A DNA stretch of 64,000 bases. Origin: Tenacibaculum pacificus (lineage in GTDB: Bacteria; Bacteroidota; Bacteroidia; Flavobacteriales; Flavobacteriaceae). The notes beneath the pieces are model-generated. The model worked only from the letters and a program-made list of their open reading frames with translations, did not search any database and was not told the origin of the DNA. Of the stretch, positions 11,991 to 23,800 are shown one piece after another. The position numbers were made by a program, and so were the translations under genes. Position 1 is the first letter of the stretch; each line of letters opens with the position of its first letter. The stretch spans positions 976,501 to 1,040,500 of the forward strand of contig NZ_CP115917.1 in assembly GCF_027941775.1 (NCBI RefSeq). The letters run 5' to 3'.

Positions 11991-13109
11991 ATGATGAATA
12001 AGATAGAACAGATATATAATAGGATTAGTAAAAATACAGATACCTTTTTAGGATACCCGTTAGCAAAAGATTTTTCATATAAAGAATTTGCTCCTTTTTT
12101 AGATTTATGTATTAATAACGTGGGTGACCCTGAGTCTGATTCTACTTTAGCAATAGATACAAAAGATATCGAAAAAGAGTGTATATCTTTTTTTGCTGAT
12201 ATTCTTTCATCAAACGTAAAAGAAACTTGGGGATACGTTACTAATGGAGGAACTGAAGGGAATTTATATGGTTTATATCTTGCTAGAGAAAATTTTCCTG
12301 ATGCTGTGGTATATTATAGTGAATCAACACATTATAGTGTGAAAAAGAATTTACATTTATTAAATATCAAAAATATTGTTGTTAGAAGTCAGGATAATGG
12401 AGAAATGGATTATGATGATTTAGAACAAATTTTAATGTTACGTAGAGATAAACCAGCTATTTTCTTTTTGAATATTGGTACTACCATGACAGAAGCTGTT
12501 GATAAGCTTGATGAAATTAAAAGAATTATCAAAAAATATGCTGTAAAAGATTATTATATACATTGTGATGCTGCTTTTTTAGGAACGATAGCACCATTTG
12601 TAACGCCAAAACCAAAATTTGATTTTTCTGAAGGTGTTGATAGTATCGCAATATCAGGACATAAATTTATAGGAGGTCCAATTCCTTGTGGAATTGTAAT
12701 GGCAAAGAGAAAACACAGAGATCGTATTGCAAATTCGGTGTCTTATGTAGGTACTTTTGATACTACCATAACAGGGTCTCGTAACGGATTAACTCCTTTA
12801 TTTTTATGGTCTTTTATTCAAAAACATGGAAAAGAAGGTTTAGCTAGAAGAGTAAAAGAATCACAAGAATTAGCAGGATATTTAGAAAATGAATTAAATA
12901 ATATAGGTATAAAAGCGTGGCGAAATAAAGAAGCTTTAACTGTTGTATTAGAAAAGCCTTCGGATGAAATATGTAAAAAATATCAATTAGCATCAGAAGA
13001 AGATATTGCCCATGTAATTTGTGTTCCTGGTATCAAAAAAGAACAACTTAATGTTTTTTTAGAGGATTTAAAAAAAGAGTTAGCTGACAATTTATGTGCT
13101 TTAGTTTAA
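11991..13109 (+). CDS. hdc: Histidine decarboxylase, PLP-dependent
   Basis: The 372-residue product matches the group II, pyridoxal-phosphate histidine decarboxylases of Gram-negative bacteria (about 378 residues), which convert histidine to histamine and CO2 (EC 4.1.1.22). Visible signatures: WGYVTNGGTEGN (residues 80-91), the cofactor-stacking His114 in YSESTHYS, HCDAA with Asp193, the Schiff-base lysine Lys225 in ISGHKFIGGP, and ITGSRNG further on. Closely related decarboxylases (for example valine or aromatic types) share these motifs, so the substrate is inferred from overall similarity to the Morganella-type enzyme. It is cytoplasmic. No histidine/histamine antiporter gene is adjacent. 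Expression is probably under the divergent Lrp-type regulator. Confidence 0.85.
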   Translation: MMNKIEQIYNRISKNTDTFLGYPLAKDFSYKEFAPFLDLCINNVGDPESDSTLAIDTKDIEKECISFFADILSSNVKETWGYVTNGGTEGNLYGLYLARENFPDAVVYYSESTHYSVKKNLHLLNIKNIVVRSQDNGEMDYDDLEQILMLRRDKPAIFFLNIGTTMTEAVDKLDEIKRIIKKYAVKDYYIHCDAAFLGTIAPFVTPKPKFDFSEGVDSIAISGHKFIGGPIPCGIVMAKRKHRDRIANSVSYVGTFDTTITGSRNGLTPLFLWSFIQKHGKEGLARRVKESQELAGYLENELNNIGIKAWRNKEALTVVLEKPSDEICKKYQLASEEDIAHVICVPGIKKEQLNVFLEDLKKELADNLCALV

Positions 13110-13199
13110 GTATTAATTTATGTTAACTATCTTTTTTTTTAAACAAAAAACGTATCTTGCATTTTATTATGCGTGCATAACATTTTAAATATTCGATAG

Positions 13200-15224
<2,025 letters not shown>

Positions 15225-15246
15225 TAAAAACAATTATCATAATATT

Positions 15247-15277
15247 AAAAATCTTGCTTTATGCAGGATTTTTTTTT
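15247..15277 (+). terminator. Intrinsic terminator after fadH
   Basis: AAATCTTGC and GCAGGATTT pair (one G-T wobble) around a short loop, followed by a T8-9 run. Confidence 0.75.
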
Positions 15278-15327
15278 GCTAACAAATTAAACAGTATTTT
15301 TAGCAAACTTAATTAGATAACCCCAAC

Positions 15328-16317
15328 ATGAAATCATTTACAATAAAAGAAATTAGTTCATTATTAAAAGGTGAATTAGTAGGTAATTGTTCTGAAGAAA
15401 TTACAGCTCCAGAGCAAATAGAAAAAGCAGAAAAAGGACAAATAACTTTTATTGGAAATAAAAAATTTGCTGATTTATGGAATAATTCTAACGCAAGTGC
15501 CGCTATTGTATGTAGTAAGTTAGATATTCAGCCAGAACAAAATAAAGCATTTATAAAAGTTGCTAATGCCGATTTAGCCATGGCAACATTATTAGAAGCT
15601 TTTCAACCAGAAGCACCACATTTTGAAATAGCTATTCATCCAACGGCTGTAATCGATAAAACTGCAACAATAGGCGAAGGCTGTAAAATTGGAGCAAATG
15701 CTTATATTGGTAAAAATGTTGTGTTAGCAAACGGAGTTATTTTATATCCAAATGTTACTATTTTTGACGATACTACTATCGGTCAAAATACCACGGTTTG
15801 GTCGGGTACGGTAATTAGAGAAAGAAGTGTTATCGGAAATAACTGTATTTTTCATAATAATGTAAGTATCGGAGCTGATGGTTTTGGTTACAGACCAAGC
15901 GCACAAGGATTAACAAAAATTCCACATATCGGAAATGTAGTTATTGGAAATCAAGTAGAAATTGGTGCAAATTCATGTGTCGATAGAGGTAAATTTAGCT
16001 CAACTATTTTAGGCGATGGTTGTAAAATTGATAACTTGGTTCAAATAGGTCATAATTCGGTACTAGGTAAATTCTGTATTATGGCAGGAAGTAGTGGTTT
16101 AGCAGGGTCAGTAACCTTAGGCGATGGCGTTATTATTGGCGGAAGTGCTTCTATTAAAGACCATACAACGATTCATTCAGGAGCGGTTGTAGGTGCTGGT
16201 TCTGGTGTTATTGCTGATGTTCCTGCAGGAAAAACCGTACTTGGATATCCTGCAACTGATGCTAGAGATATGATGAAACAATGGGTTGCGTTACGTAAAT
16301 TAGGTAGAAAACAGTAG
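15328..16317 (+). CDS. lpxD: UDP-3-O-acylglucosamine N-acyltransferase
   Basis: The 329-residue product is LpxD, the third acyl-transfer step of lipid A synthesis (acyl-ACP dependent N-acylation of UDP-3-O-acyl-glucosamine, EC 2.3.1.191). Residues about 1-100 form the uridine-binding domain. The rest is a left-handed beta-helix of hexapeptide repeats (for example PTAVIDKTATIGEGCKIG). The catalytic His is residue 242 in VQIGHNS, and GADGFGYRP is conserved. It stands alone here with its own terminator, not beside lpxC-fabZ or lpxA. Flavobacteria often carry more than one LpxD, so this may be a second copy. Confidence 0.92.
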   Translation: MKSFTIKEISSLLKGELVGNCSEEITAPEQIEKAEKGQITFIGNKKFADLWNNSNASAAIVCSKLDIQPEQNKAFIKVANADLAMATLLEAFQPEAPHFEIAIHPTAVIDKTATIGEGCKIGANAYIGKNVVLANGVILYPNVTIFDDTTIGQNTTVWSGTVIRERSVIGNNCIFHNNVSIGADGFGYRPSAQGLTKIPHIGNVVIGNQVEIGANSCVDRGKFSSTILGDGCKIDNLVQIGHNSVLGKFCIMAGSSGLAGSVTLGDGVIIGGSASIKDHTTIHSGAVVGAGSGVIADVPAGKTVLGYPATDARDMMKQWVALRKLGRKQ

Positions 16318-16333
16318 AAAAATATTTTTAATT

Positions 16334-16362
16334 AAAACCTCATTTTTAGTGAGGTTTTTTTG
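16334..16362 (+). terminator. Intrinsic terminator after lpxD
   Basis: AAAACCTCA (16334-16342) pairs with TGAGGTTTT (16350-16358), followed by T. It is the first element in the gene-free stretch 16318-16714, which also holds a dispersed structured repeat. Confidence 0.8.
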
Positions 16363-16403
16363 TGTTTTTATTTTAATACATAAATCAATAAAAATAGTTT
16401 TTT

Positions 16404-16504
16404 GAAGCAATTTCCCGCTTTCCGCACTCGCTTTTTTTGTTTTTTTTCAAAAGAAAAAAACAAAAAAGAGCTCAAACAATTGCTTTAATCGGGGCTAGAA
16501 ATTT
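16404..16504 (+). repeat. Dispersed structured intergenic repeat, copy 1
   Basis: About 100 bases are shared nearly base for base with 50449-50539 and, in core motifs, with 27092-27177. Common parts are a CTTTC...ACTCGCTTTTTTT left arm, an AAAAAAGAGCTCA right arm that pairs with it, and flanking arms that pair in every copy with different sequences (here GAAGCAATT/AATTGCTTT and CCCG/CGGG). No coding frame is present. Confidence 0.7.
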
Positions 16505-16714
16505 ATACTATTCTATTATATTTTAGGTTGTTTTTTTATTTTCAGAAAATAATAATAACTGTATTTAAGTGAAAAATAGTACTTATATCAAACAATAAAT
16601 TATAAAAAATCAATAATTATACTATGTTTTTAAGAGAAAAATGCACTATTAGTAATTAGAAATAATAAAATAAAAGCCGATATTTGTCGCAGATATTTTT
16701 TTAAAGAGTAAATT

Positions 16715-16897
16715 ATGGCAATGAATAAAAATAATGTCCTCGCTTGGGCAACAATTATAATGGTTTTAATAGGTCTTTTACTAGTGTTACTAGGGGCTTT
16801 TAGATATGATGATGTAGCAGGATATGGTTTTGGAGCAGTAGGTTTAGGATTTTTTGCAAATGCATGGGTTTTCAACGCCTTAAAAGGAAGAGTTTAA
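16715..16897 (+). CDS. Small conserved membrane protein (CAL67264-like)
   Basis: The 60-residue product has two hydrophobic segments (about 9-27 and 35-52) and a conserved end (FFANAWVFNALKGRV). I recognise it as the small flavobacterial membrane protein family that NCBI names after CAL67264; its function is unknown. It starts 22 bases before the ettA start, and this tight association with ettA is what I remember from other flavobacteria. Residues 2-6 (AMNKN) give an alternative start at Met3. It is predicted to sit in the inner membrane. Confidence 0.75.
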   Translation: MAMNKNNVLAWATIIMVLIGLLLVLLGAFRYDDVAGYGFGAVGLGFFANAWVFNALKGRV

Positions 16898-16919
16898 TTA
16901 ATAAAAAAATAGCACAAAA

Positions 16920-18611
16920 ATGTCAGACGATAAGAAGGTTATATTTTCAATGAATAAGGTTTCAAAAACCTATCAAAGTACGAATAAACAAGTTTTAAAA
17001 GATATTTATTTAAGTTTCTTCTACGGAGCTAAAATTGGTATTTTAGGTTTAAACGGATCGGGTAAATCTACTTTATTAAAAATAATTGCAGGAGTAGAGA
17101 AAAATTTTCAAGGTGATGTAACTTTTTCACCAGGTTATAAAGTTGGTTATTTAGAGCAAGAACCAAAATTAGACGAAACCAAAACAGTTATTGAAATAGT
17201 AAGAGAAGGTGTTGCAGAAACTGTAGCTATTTTAGAGGAATACAACAAAATCAACGATATGTTTGGTTTAGAAGAAGTGTATTCTGATGCTGATAAAATG
17301 GACAAGTTAATGGCGCAACAAGCAGAGCTTCAAGATAAAATTGATGCTTCTAATGCTTGGGAACTTGATACTAAATTAGAAATTGCTATGGATGCTTTAC
17401 GTACTCCAGATGGTGATACTCCAATTAAAAACTTATCAGGAGGGGAAAGAAGAAGAGTTGCTTTATGTAGATTATTATTACAAGAACCAGAAATTTTATT
17501 ATTAGATGAGCCTACCAATCACTTGGATGCTGAATCTGTACACTGGTTAGAGCATCATTTAGCACAATATAAAGGAACTGTAATTGCTGTAACGCATGAT
17601 AGATATTTCTTAGATAACGTTGCTGGTTGGATTTTAGAATTAGATAGAGGTGAAGGAATTCCTTGGAAAGGAAACTACTCTTCTTGGTTAGATCAAAAAT
17701 CAACAAGAATGGCACAAGAAAGCAAAACTGCTTCTAAGCGTCAAAAAACATTAGAACGAGAATTAGAATGGGTTCGTCAAGGAGCAAAAGGTCGTCAAAC
17801 AAAGCAAAAAGCACGTTTGAAGAACTATGATAAATTAATGAGCCAAGATGAGAAACAAACTGATGAAAAGTTAGAAATTTATATTCCAAATGGTCCACGT
17901 TTAGGAACAAATGTTATTGAAGCTAGTGGAGTTTCAAAAGCTTTTGGAGATAAATTATTATACGATAATTTAGAATTTAATCTTCCACAAGCGGGAATCG
18001 TTGGAATTATCGGACCAAACGGTGCGGGTAAAACTACTATCTTTAAAATGATAATGGGAGAAGAAACTCCTGATAACGGAAGCTTTAAAGTAGGTGAAAC
18101 TGCAAAAATTGCTTATGTAGATCAGGCGCATTCTAACATTGATGCTGATAAATCTATTTGGGAGAATTTCTCTGAAGGTCAAGATTTAGTAATGATGGGA
18201 GGGAAGCAAGTAAATTCTCGTGCATATTTAAGTCGTTTTAACTTTGGTGGAAGCGAACAAAACAAAAAAGTTTCTACACTTTCTGGAGGTGAACGTAACC
18301 GTTTACACTTAGCAATGACTTTAAAAGAAGAAGGAAACGTTTTATTATTAGATGAACCTACCAATGATTTAGATGTAAATACATTAAGAGCATTAGAAGA
18401 AGGTTTAGAAAACTTTGCAGGTTGTGCTGTCGTTATTAGTCACGATAGATGGTTTTTAGATAGAATTTGTACACATATTTTAGCTTTTGAAGGAAATAGT
18501 GAAGTTTATTTCTTTGAAGGAGGATTCTCTGAATATGAAGCAAATAAAAAGAAACGTTTAGGTGGAGATTTAATGCCAAAACGTATTAAATACAGAAAAT
18601 TAATTAGATAA
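16920..18611 (+). CDS. ettA: Energy-dependent translational throttle protein EttA (ABC-F ATPase)
   Basis: The 563-residue product has two ABC ATPase cassettes and no membrane segments. The first has Walker A GLNGSGKST (about residue 43), signature LSGGERRRVALC and Walker B EILLLDEPTNHLD. The second has GPNGAGKTT, LSGGERNRLHLA and NVLLLDEPTNDLD. A charged linker between them (ELEWVRQGAKGRQTKQKAR) is the P-site tRNA interaction motif typical of EttA. EttA binds the ribosomal E site and gates the first steps of elongation according to ATP/ADP level. Length and order match the family. It follows the small membrane protein closely and ends at a strong terminator. Confidence 0.95.
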   Translation: MSDDKKVIFSMNKVSKTYQSTNKQVLKDIYLSFFYGAKIGILGLNGSGKSTLLKIIAGVEKNFQGDVTFSPGYKVGYLEQEPKLDETKTVIEIVREGVAETVAILEEYNKINDMFGLEEVYSDADKMDKLMAQQAELQDKIDASNAWELDTKLEIAMDALRTPDGDTPIKNLSGGERRRVALCRLLLQEPEILLLDEPTNHLDAESVHWLEHHLAQYKGTVIAVTHDRYFLDNVAGWILELDRGEGIPWKGNYSSWLDQKSTRMAQESKTASKRQKTLERELEWVRQGAKGRQTKQKARLKNYDKLMSQDEKQTDEKLEIYIPNGPRLGTNVIEASGVSKAFGDKLLYDNLEFNLPQAGIVGIIGPNGAGKTTIFKMIMGEETPDNGSFKVGETAKIAYVDQAHSNIDADKSIWENFSEGQDLVMMGGKQVNSRAYLSRFNFGGSEQNKKVSTLSGGERNRLHLAMTLKEEGNVLLLDEPTNDLDVNTLRALEEGLENFAGCAVVISHDRWFLDRICTHILAFEGNSEVYFFEGGFSEYEANKKKRLGGDLMPKRIKYRKLIR

Positions 18612-18633
18612 TTTAAAATTAATATTATTTAAT

Positions 18634-18668
18634 AAAAAACTCGAAGCTTTATAGCTTCGAGTTTTTTT
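18634..18668 (+). terminator. Strong intrinsic terminator after ettA
   Basis: A 15-bp stem (AAAAAACTCGAAGCT with AGCTTCGAGTTTTTT) closes a TTAT loop and runs into T7. Confidence 0.9.
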
Positions 18669-18676
18669 ATTCTAAT

Positions 18677-18838
18677 AGTCTGTTTAAAAATCAAATAAAA
18701 ATGAGATTAACCGTCATGCTGAATTTATTTCAGCATCGCATAAGGCTAATAACTCTACTCTAGTAAACAGACTCTGGTAAATCAGGATGTGAAACTGAAA
18801 TAAATTCAGTTTGACGGATTCCATTTTCTGTTTTTATA
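18677..18838. repeat. Degenerate dispersed repeat with interleaved inverted arms, copy a
   Basis: Two inverted pairs interleave here: AGTCTGTTTA (18677-18686) with TAAACAGACT (18764-18773), and a 23-base arm 18711-18733 with 18795-18817 (21 of 23 positions complementary). The right part (from about 18791) resembles 25468-25500. It has no coding frame and could be a MITE-like remnant or an RNA structure. Confidence 0.5.
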
Positions 18839-19930
18839 CTATAATACTTTATAAGATAAATCGTAACGTAATCCTACGGATACATTGGTAATAGCAGGTT
18901 TATCAGAATCATTATAATTTAAAACTTCAATATAAGTTCTAACACTTTTATTGAATCTTTTTTCACATGTAATGTTAAATCCGTTACCATCTATAGTGCC
19001 ATTATCATAGTTAAAATAACTTGTTTTAACGTTGTAGCTTTTATTAAAAGAATACACAGCAGCAACATCTAAAGTACTTTCATCAAGTTTTAAACCTGCA
19101 TCATTTTTAATATTAATATTTTGATAATTAATAGCTGTATATAGTTTTTTGAAAAGAGTTGTAGATCCTGCAAAAGCAAAGATATCTCGTTTAATACCAT
19201 TAGCATCTTCATCAGTAAGATAAGAGGTTGCTAGGTAAAAACTTTTAGCAGTATATCCTACTCCAAACATTGCAGCATCAACATAACTTCTGCCATAAGT
19301 ATCATCAGTAACTCCACCGTTTGTAGAGCCTGAATCTCCATTTATTTGTATTCCAGTATCAATTTTGAAATTCCCTAAAGTATTTCTATAAGTAACTAAA
19401 TTATTTGTTCTAAAAGGACTTTGAGTATCATATGCAAATGGGCTTGATCTATGATTAAAAACATCAGTTACTTCTGCAACAATATTATAATGAGGCGACC
19501 ATTGTTTACCAATAGCAATTCTTCCCCATTTTTTACTTTCTAAACCTGCATATCCTAAACGAGCATCACCAAAATCAGCATCACCTTCAACATCAATATC
19601 CCATTCTCCTCTAACAAATGCTGTTAAATTTTTATCTATTTTTTGTTCCGCTTTAAATCCTAATCGAGAGAAAAAATCTGTAACATCAAGACTTTCAATT
19701 TTTTTTGCTCTATCATTTCGATAGGTAATAGAAGGTCTTAAGCTTCCGTAAATAGTAATTTTTTGATTATTTTTAACTTTTACAGTATCTCTTTTTACTT
19801 GCTTTTTATTATCTTTTTTTAATAATAAAGTTTTAAAAGAGCTTATTTTCAATACTTCAGTAGGTTTTGCTTGCAGATTTGATACAAACATTCCTAGAGC
19901 TATAGTAGTGAACATAATTTTTTTACTCAT
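18839..19930 (-). CDS. Outer-membrane general porin
   Basis: The 363-residue product has a signal peptide (about 1-21, cut after NLQA) and then a beta-barrel with the Gram-negative porin pattern. Family landmarks are ITIYGSLRPSITYRND near the start, SRLGFKAEQ, TAFVRGEWDIDVEGDADFGD, LGYAGLESKKWGRIAIGKQW and the C-terminal strand VSVGLRYDLSY. This places it with the OmpC/PhoE-like general porin fold rather than with OprP. The last residues are KVL instead of the usual terminal aromatic residue. It would allow passive diffusion of small hydrophilic solutes. The mature N-terminus carries an unusual Lys-rich stretch (LLLKKDNKKQVKRDTVKVK). It is monocistronic. Confidence 0.82.
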   Translation of the reverse strand: MSKKIMFTTIALGMFVSNLQAKPTEVLKISSFKTLLLKKDNKKQVKRDTVKVKNNQKITIYGSLRPSITYRNDRAKKIESLDVTDFFSRLGFKAEQKIDKNLTAFVRGEWDIDVEGDADFGDARLGYAGLESKKWGRIAIGKQWSPHYNIVAEVTDVFNHRSSPFAYDTQSPFRTNNLVTYRNTLGNFKIDTGIQINGDSGSTNGGVTDDTYGRSYVDAAMFGVGYTAKSFYLATSYLTDEDANGIKRDIFAFAGSTTLFKKLYTAINYQNINIKNDAGLKLDESTLDVAAVYSFNKSYNVKTSYFNYDNGTIDGNGFNITCEKRFNKSVRTYIEVLNYNDSDKPAITNVSVGLRYDLSYKVL

Positions 19931-19976
19931 AGGTATTTAATTTTATTAATTTATCTAAATGCTACATAGCACTGGG

Positions 19977-19984
19977 CAAATGTA
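19977..19984 (-). promoter_or_regulatory. Candidate -7 promoter element for the porin gene
   Basis: On the minus strand TACATTTG matches TAnnTTTG exactly and lies 46 bases before the ATG. The -33 region has no clear TTG. Confidence 0.45.
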
Positions 19985-20110
19985 CGATAGAAACATAAAT
20001 TTTTTTCTATATTCATATTATTTAGACAGCATTGTTACTTTATGTAAAAAATTATAAATGAATTATTAACTGAAAAGAACTTGATACTTTATAATTAATT
20101 ATAGAAATAA

Positions 20111-20138
20111 AAAAACCGAAACAATTTGTTTCGGTTTT
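20111..20138 (-). terminator. Intrinsic terminator after the BON-LysM gene
   Basis: AAAACCGAAACA pairs with TGTTTCGGTTTT around a 3-base loop. It lies 26 bases after the stop codon, with T-rich flanks on the minus strand. Confidence 0.8.
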
Positions 20139-20163
20139 AATAAAAATATAATAAAAGTAACTC

Positions 20164-20538
20164 TTATAAATTAGGAATTACTAATTCTTGACCGATACTA
20201 ATAGCATCAGCAGATTTTAAAATACTATTGTTAGCTTCAAAAATTTCGCTATATTTCATTGCATCACCGTAATATTGTTTTGCAATTTTACCTAATGTAT
20301 CTCCACTTACTACAGTATGATTTGCAAATACAGTAGTATCTTCAATTGTAATATCAGCAATGATATCAGTAGGGTTTTCTCCTCCAACTGCTTTTATAGC
20401 ATCCCAAAGTAAGTTTTTTTCATATTGGTTTTTTGCAGTTCCACTAACATGTAAAACACCGTTTTCTTCTTTTACGTCTCCGTTTTTAATATTTAATTCT
20501 TGACCTAAATTTAAAACATTTTGATATTTTGCTTTCAT
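20164..20538 (-). CDS. BON and LysM domain protein (Kbp/YgaU-like)
   Basis: The 124-residue product has a BON domain at about 10-70 (NGVLHVSGTAKNQYEKNLLWDAI) and a LysM domain at about 72-122 (HTVVSGDTLGKIAKQYYGDAMKYSEIFEANN, quoted only as landmarks HTVVSGDTL and IGQELVIP). This order and length match E. coli Kbp (YgaU), a cytoplasmic potassium-binding stress protein. There is no signal peptide, which also fits Kbp and argues against a wall-bound role. The start is the only ATG giving a full BON domain. It has its own promoter-like region and terminator, so it is probably monocistronic. Confidence 0.85.
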   Translation of the reverse strand: MKAKYQNVLNLGQELNIKNGDVKEENGVLHVSGTAKNQYEKNLLWDAIKAVGGENPTDIIADITIEDTTVFANHTVVSGDTLGKIAKQYYGDAMKYSEIFEANNSILKSADAISIGQELVIPNL

Positions 20539-20567
20539 TTTTATTTTTTTATCATTGTTAATTTATC

Positions 20568-20599
20568 TAAATATACAAAAAAAGAGAAATACTGAACAA
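20568..20599 (-). promoter_or_regulatory. Candidate promoter of the BON-LysM gene
   Basis: On the minus strand TTG (20597-20599) is followed after 21 bases by TATATTTA (20568-20575), close to the TTG-N17..23-TAnnTTTG flavobacterial pattern with one mismatch. It lies about 30 bases before the ATG. Confidence 0.45.
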
Positions 20600-20637
20600 G
20601 ACAACTAAATTAATTAATAGTTAATGATGAAAAAAAA

Positions 20638-20665
20638 ATCTCCAAGAACCGAAGTTCTTGGAGAT
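20638..20665 (-). terminator. Terminator with UUCG tetraloop after the M43 protease/small-peptide unit
   Basis: A 12-bp perfect stem (ATCTCCAAGAAC / GTTCTTGGAGAT) closes on C(UUCG)G in the minus-strand RNA and is followed by a T9 run. It ends the transcript carrying the small peptide gene. Confidence 0.9.
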
Positions 20666-20690
20666 AAATAAAGATTAAATAAAAGCTTTA

Positions 20691-20870
20691 TTAAAAAGCT
20701 GTACCTGGAGCTTCAGGTCCAGTAGGACTAGCTGCTTGTGCCTTTTGAGGGTTTAATACAATATAAGTACCAATAGCTGTTAAAGCAGCATACTTACCAT
20801 ATTTACCCATTTTCTTTAAAGCCTCTCCACGGCTTATGTTTGTGTCTTTAGATATATCTTGTTTTTTCAT
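20691..20870 (-). CDS. 59-aa small protein with Tat-like signal sequence
   Basis: ATG at 20868-20870 opens a 60-codon frame ending TAA at 20691-20693. The product starts MKKQDISKDTNISRGEALKK, then a hydrophobic stretch (YAALTAIGTYIVLNP) and an Ala-x-Ala-type site (KAQAAS). This resembles a twin-arginine leader in which the second Arg is Gly (SRGEALKK for SRRxFLK). Cleavage would leave only about a dozen residues (PTGPEAPGTAF end). The start is 13 bases after the stop of the metalloprotease gene, before a shared terminator, so the two are co-transcribed. Function unknown. The signal-like layout and operon position support a real gene. Confidence 0.6.
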   Translation of the reverse strand: MKKQDISKDTNISRGEALKKMGKYGKYAALTAIGTYIVLNPQKAQAASPTGPEAPGTAF

Positions 20871-20883
20871 CTTAATTTTTTTC

Positions 20884-23800
20884 TTAATTATTTAAAATAA
20901 CTTTTTTGTTAACCTTTTTAGCTCCACTTGTTACGTTTATAACATAAACTCCTGAAGAAACTTTAGGTAAGTCTATTACTTTAGTTCCATTAGAGTTAAA
21001 AGTTTTAGCCATTACTTGTTTTCCTATTGCTGAGTAAATAGTAATTGAATTACCTTCAGCTTGTAATCCTGTAATAGTTAACTCGTTTTTAGCCGATTGA
21101 TATACAGAAATATCATTTAAAGTAATTTCTTCATCATTTACTTTATTAGAAGTGTGTACAAAAAATTGATTAGCTGTATTAGCATTTCCTTTTAAAGCTA
21201 CACTATAATTTCCTTCAGATAAATTAACAAACTCGTTATTTTCTTTATCTTCTATAAAAACTTGTGTATCATTAGGTAAATTAAATGAATCAGCAGAAAA
21301 AACAATTGTTTGATCAGTCGCTACTTTTAATTCAACAGGAACGATAGTTGTTTCTAAGTTTTCTTTAGGTAAAGACTGAACAGCATATTCTTTAGTGTTT
21401 TCTTTACTAACTAATTTAGAATACATATTAAAGTTGCTTTTAGCTCCTTTAAATACAGTACCATCAAAACCATTATCAAAACCAGTTGTAGCTCCTTCTA
21501 AATAATATAATTTAGTAGTTTTAACAGCTCCGTTACTAGAAGTAGCAGTTATATTAACTTGAGTTTTAGTATTTGCTTGTTTTTGAAAAACACCAGTAGT
21601 ATGTGATTGATTAGCTTTATCAAAAGTTACATTAGTATTTGCTGCAGCACTAATAAAGAAACCTTGTCCTGGAGCTACTTGAAAAGTATCATCAATACCT
21701 GCTAATTTTAAATCATAACTACTAGTTGCTTGATTCCATACCCAAGCAGTAGCTTCAGATACAACATTTGTTAAAGGGTTCGCGTTAAAAAACTCTCCTA
21801 AATTAATATAAGAAGTATAAGGGTTTCCTACTAAATTATAGCTATTTGTAGCTGTAGTTATAGGAAGTGTAACAGTTTCTGAATTAGTATTACCAGTGAA
21901 TATAAGATCTTCAGCAACTTTTAATTTTACAGAGTATCCTTTACCTGAAGTAATATTTAAATTAGCATTAGACATTTGGTAATCCCAAGCAGTTCCATCA
22001 TTTTTATATGGAGCAATTCCAATAGCTCCAGTCCCACTTGCTGCAAATATGTTATTTGATACCATATCAGCTAATGTTTCATTGTTTAATGGAGACGCTA
22101 TTAAATACCAGTTACTAGTTGCTAAATTTCTTTTATAAGTAACAGTAGCTGTTAACGTGCTATTTGTAATTAAAGTAGCTCCTGATTCAATAACAACTGT
22201 ATTTACAGTAGTAGGAGTGTTTATAGTAGGAAACTGATTTAAGTTTGCAGGTATAATAATATCACTAGTACTTGTCGGTACTGTGTTAGTATCCCAGTTT
22301 GCTGCATTATTCCAGTTACTATCACTAGCTCCTGTCCATGTATTGGTACTAGAAGTCGGTATAACAGTACTACCTGCTTCAATTGCACCTTGTGGCTTTG
22401 TATAAAAAGCATATTCAGAAATAGAAAAACCATCACCATTAGCATCAACAGTAGCTTTAAACCATCCATATACTGTATTACCTTTATATTTAGATTCAAA
22501 TCCAATATATCCTGTTTTGTTATCCCAAGCAGTATATGTATTTGTATATATATTTAATAAATCAGGGTAAAGACCAGGAGTAAAGTTACTTGCTGTTGAA
22601 ATTAATTCACCATTATTTAATAAAGTAATATCTTTTGTTGTAGCATTAGCAATTAAACTTTTTCCATATGTTTCAACTTGTAAAGTTTGTGCAGATGGAA
22701 TAAATGCTCCATAGTCATAATAATCACCATCTAACTCAGGAATAGAAAACCATTGCCAGTTTGCAGCAGTAGTTGCAGCAGCATTAAGTGTTCCTGTAAT
22801 TATAGTATAAGGATCAAGAAATTTAATATCAATACTATTAGTTTGATTAGTAATATTATTATAACCAGTACTAAAAGCAGCTGCATTAAATGTTACATTA
22901 TAAGCAGTATTATTTGCTTCAGCATGATTTGCAGCTGTACCAACAATAACTAAATTAACTTGTGTTCCATTTATATAATTTACTTCAACAGTATAATTAT
23001 TAGGTGCATTAGTTGTAAAATCTACACCAGCAACAAAAGTTTTGTTAGCAAATTGAGCAGTACCAGAAACACTAATTTCTGTAGAAAAATTAACATTACC
23101 ATTATTATCAGAGGTTTCAGAAGCTATATTAGAAGCTAAAAGTAATTCAGCTGCATTAGCGTCAATTAATGTTTGACCAGCTAAAATATCACCATTTGGT
23201 TCTGTAGAAAAAGCATATTCATATACAGTAACAGTTTCACCATCTGCAGAAACACTAGCTTTCATCCATCCGTTAATAGTTTCTCCATTATGGTCTGTAG
23301 TAAAACCAATATAACCAGTTTTACCTTCCCATGCCGTATAACCATCATATCTAATATCTAATTGACCAGGATAATCTTCTGGAGCAGTAAAATTACTTGC
23401 AGTAGAAATAAGATCACCTTGCTCTAAAAGAGTAATATCTCTTGTTCCTGTATTTGTAACTAATTTTTTACCATAAGTTTCAATTTTTAAATGACCTGTT
23501 ACATATGCCCATGTACCATAAGTATAATCTCCATTAATAAGAGTTAAATTAAGGTTGTCCCAAGTAGCTCCTGTTGTAGCAGAAATATCATCAATGTTCG
23601 AATAAATAATTTCGAATGGATCATAAAATTTAAAATCTAAACCAACTGTAGTACAAGATAAGTTAGATGCTCCAGAAAAAGATGAAACATTAAAACTTAA
23701 GTTTTTAGTTTCATTGTTTGTTGTAGTATGACTAGTTGCTGTACCTGTTAAAGTTAATGTTGCAGTAGTTAAAGAAGTAACTTGAATAGAAGAGCTTAAA

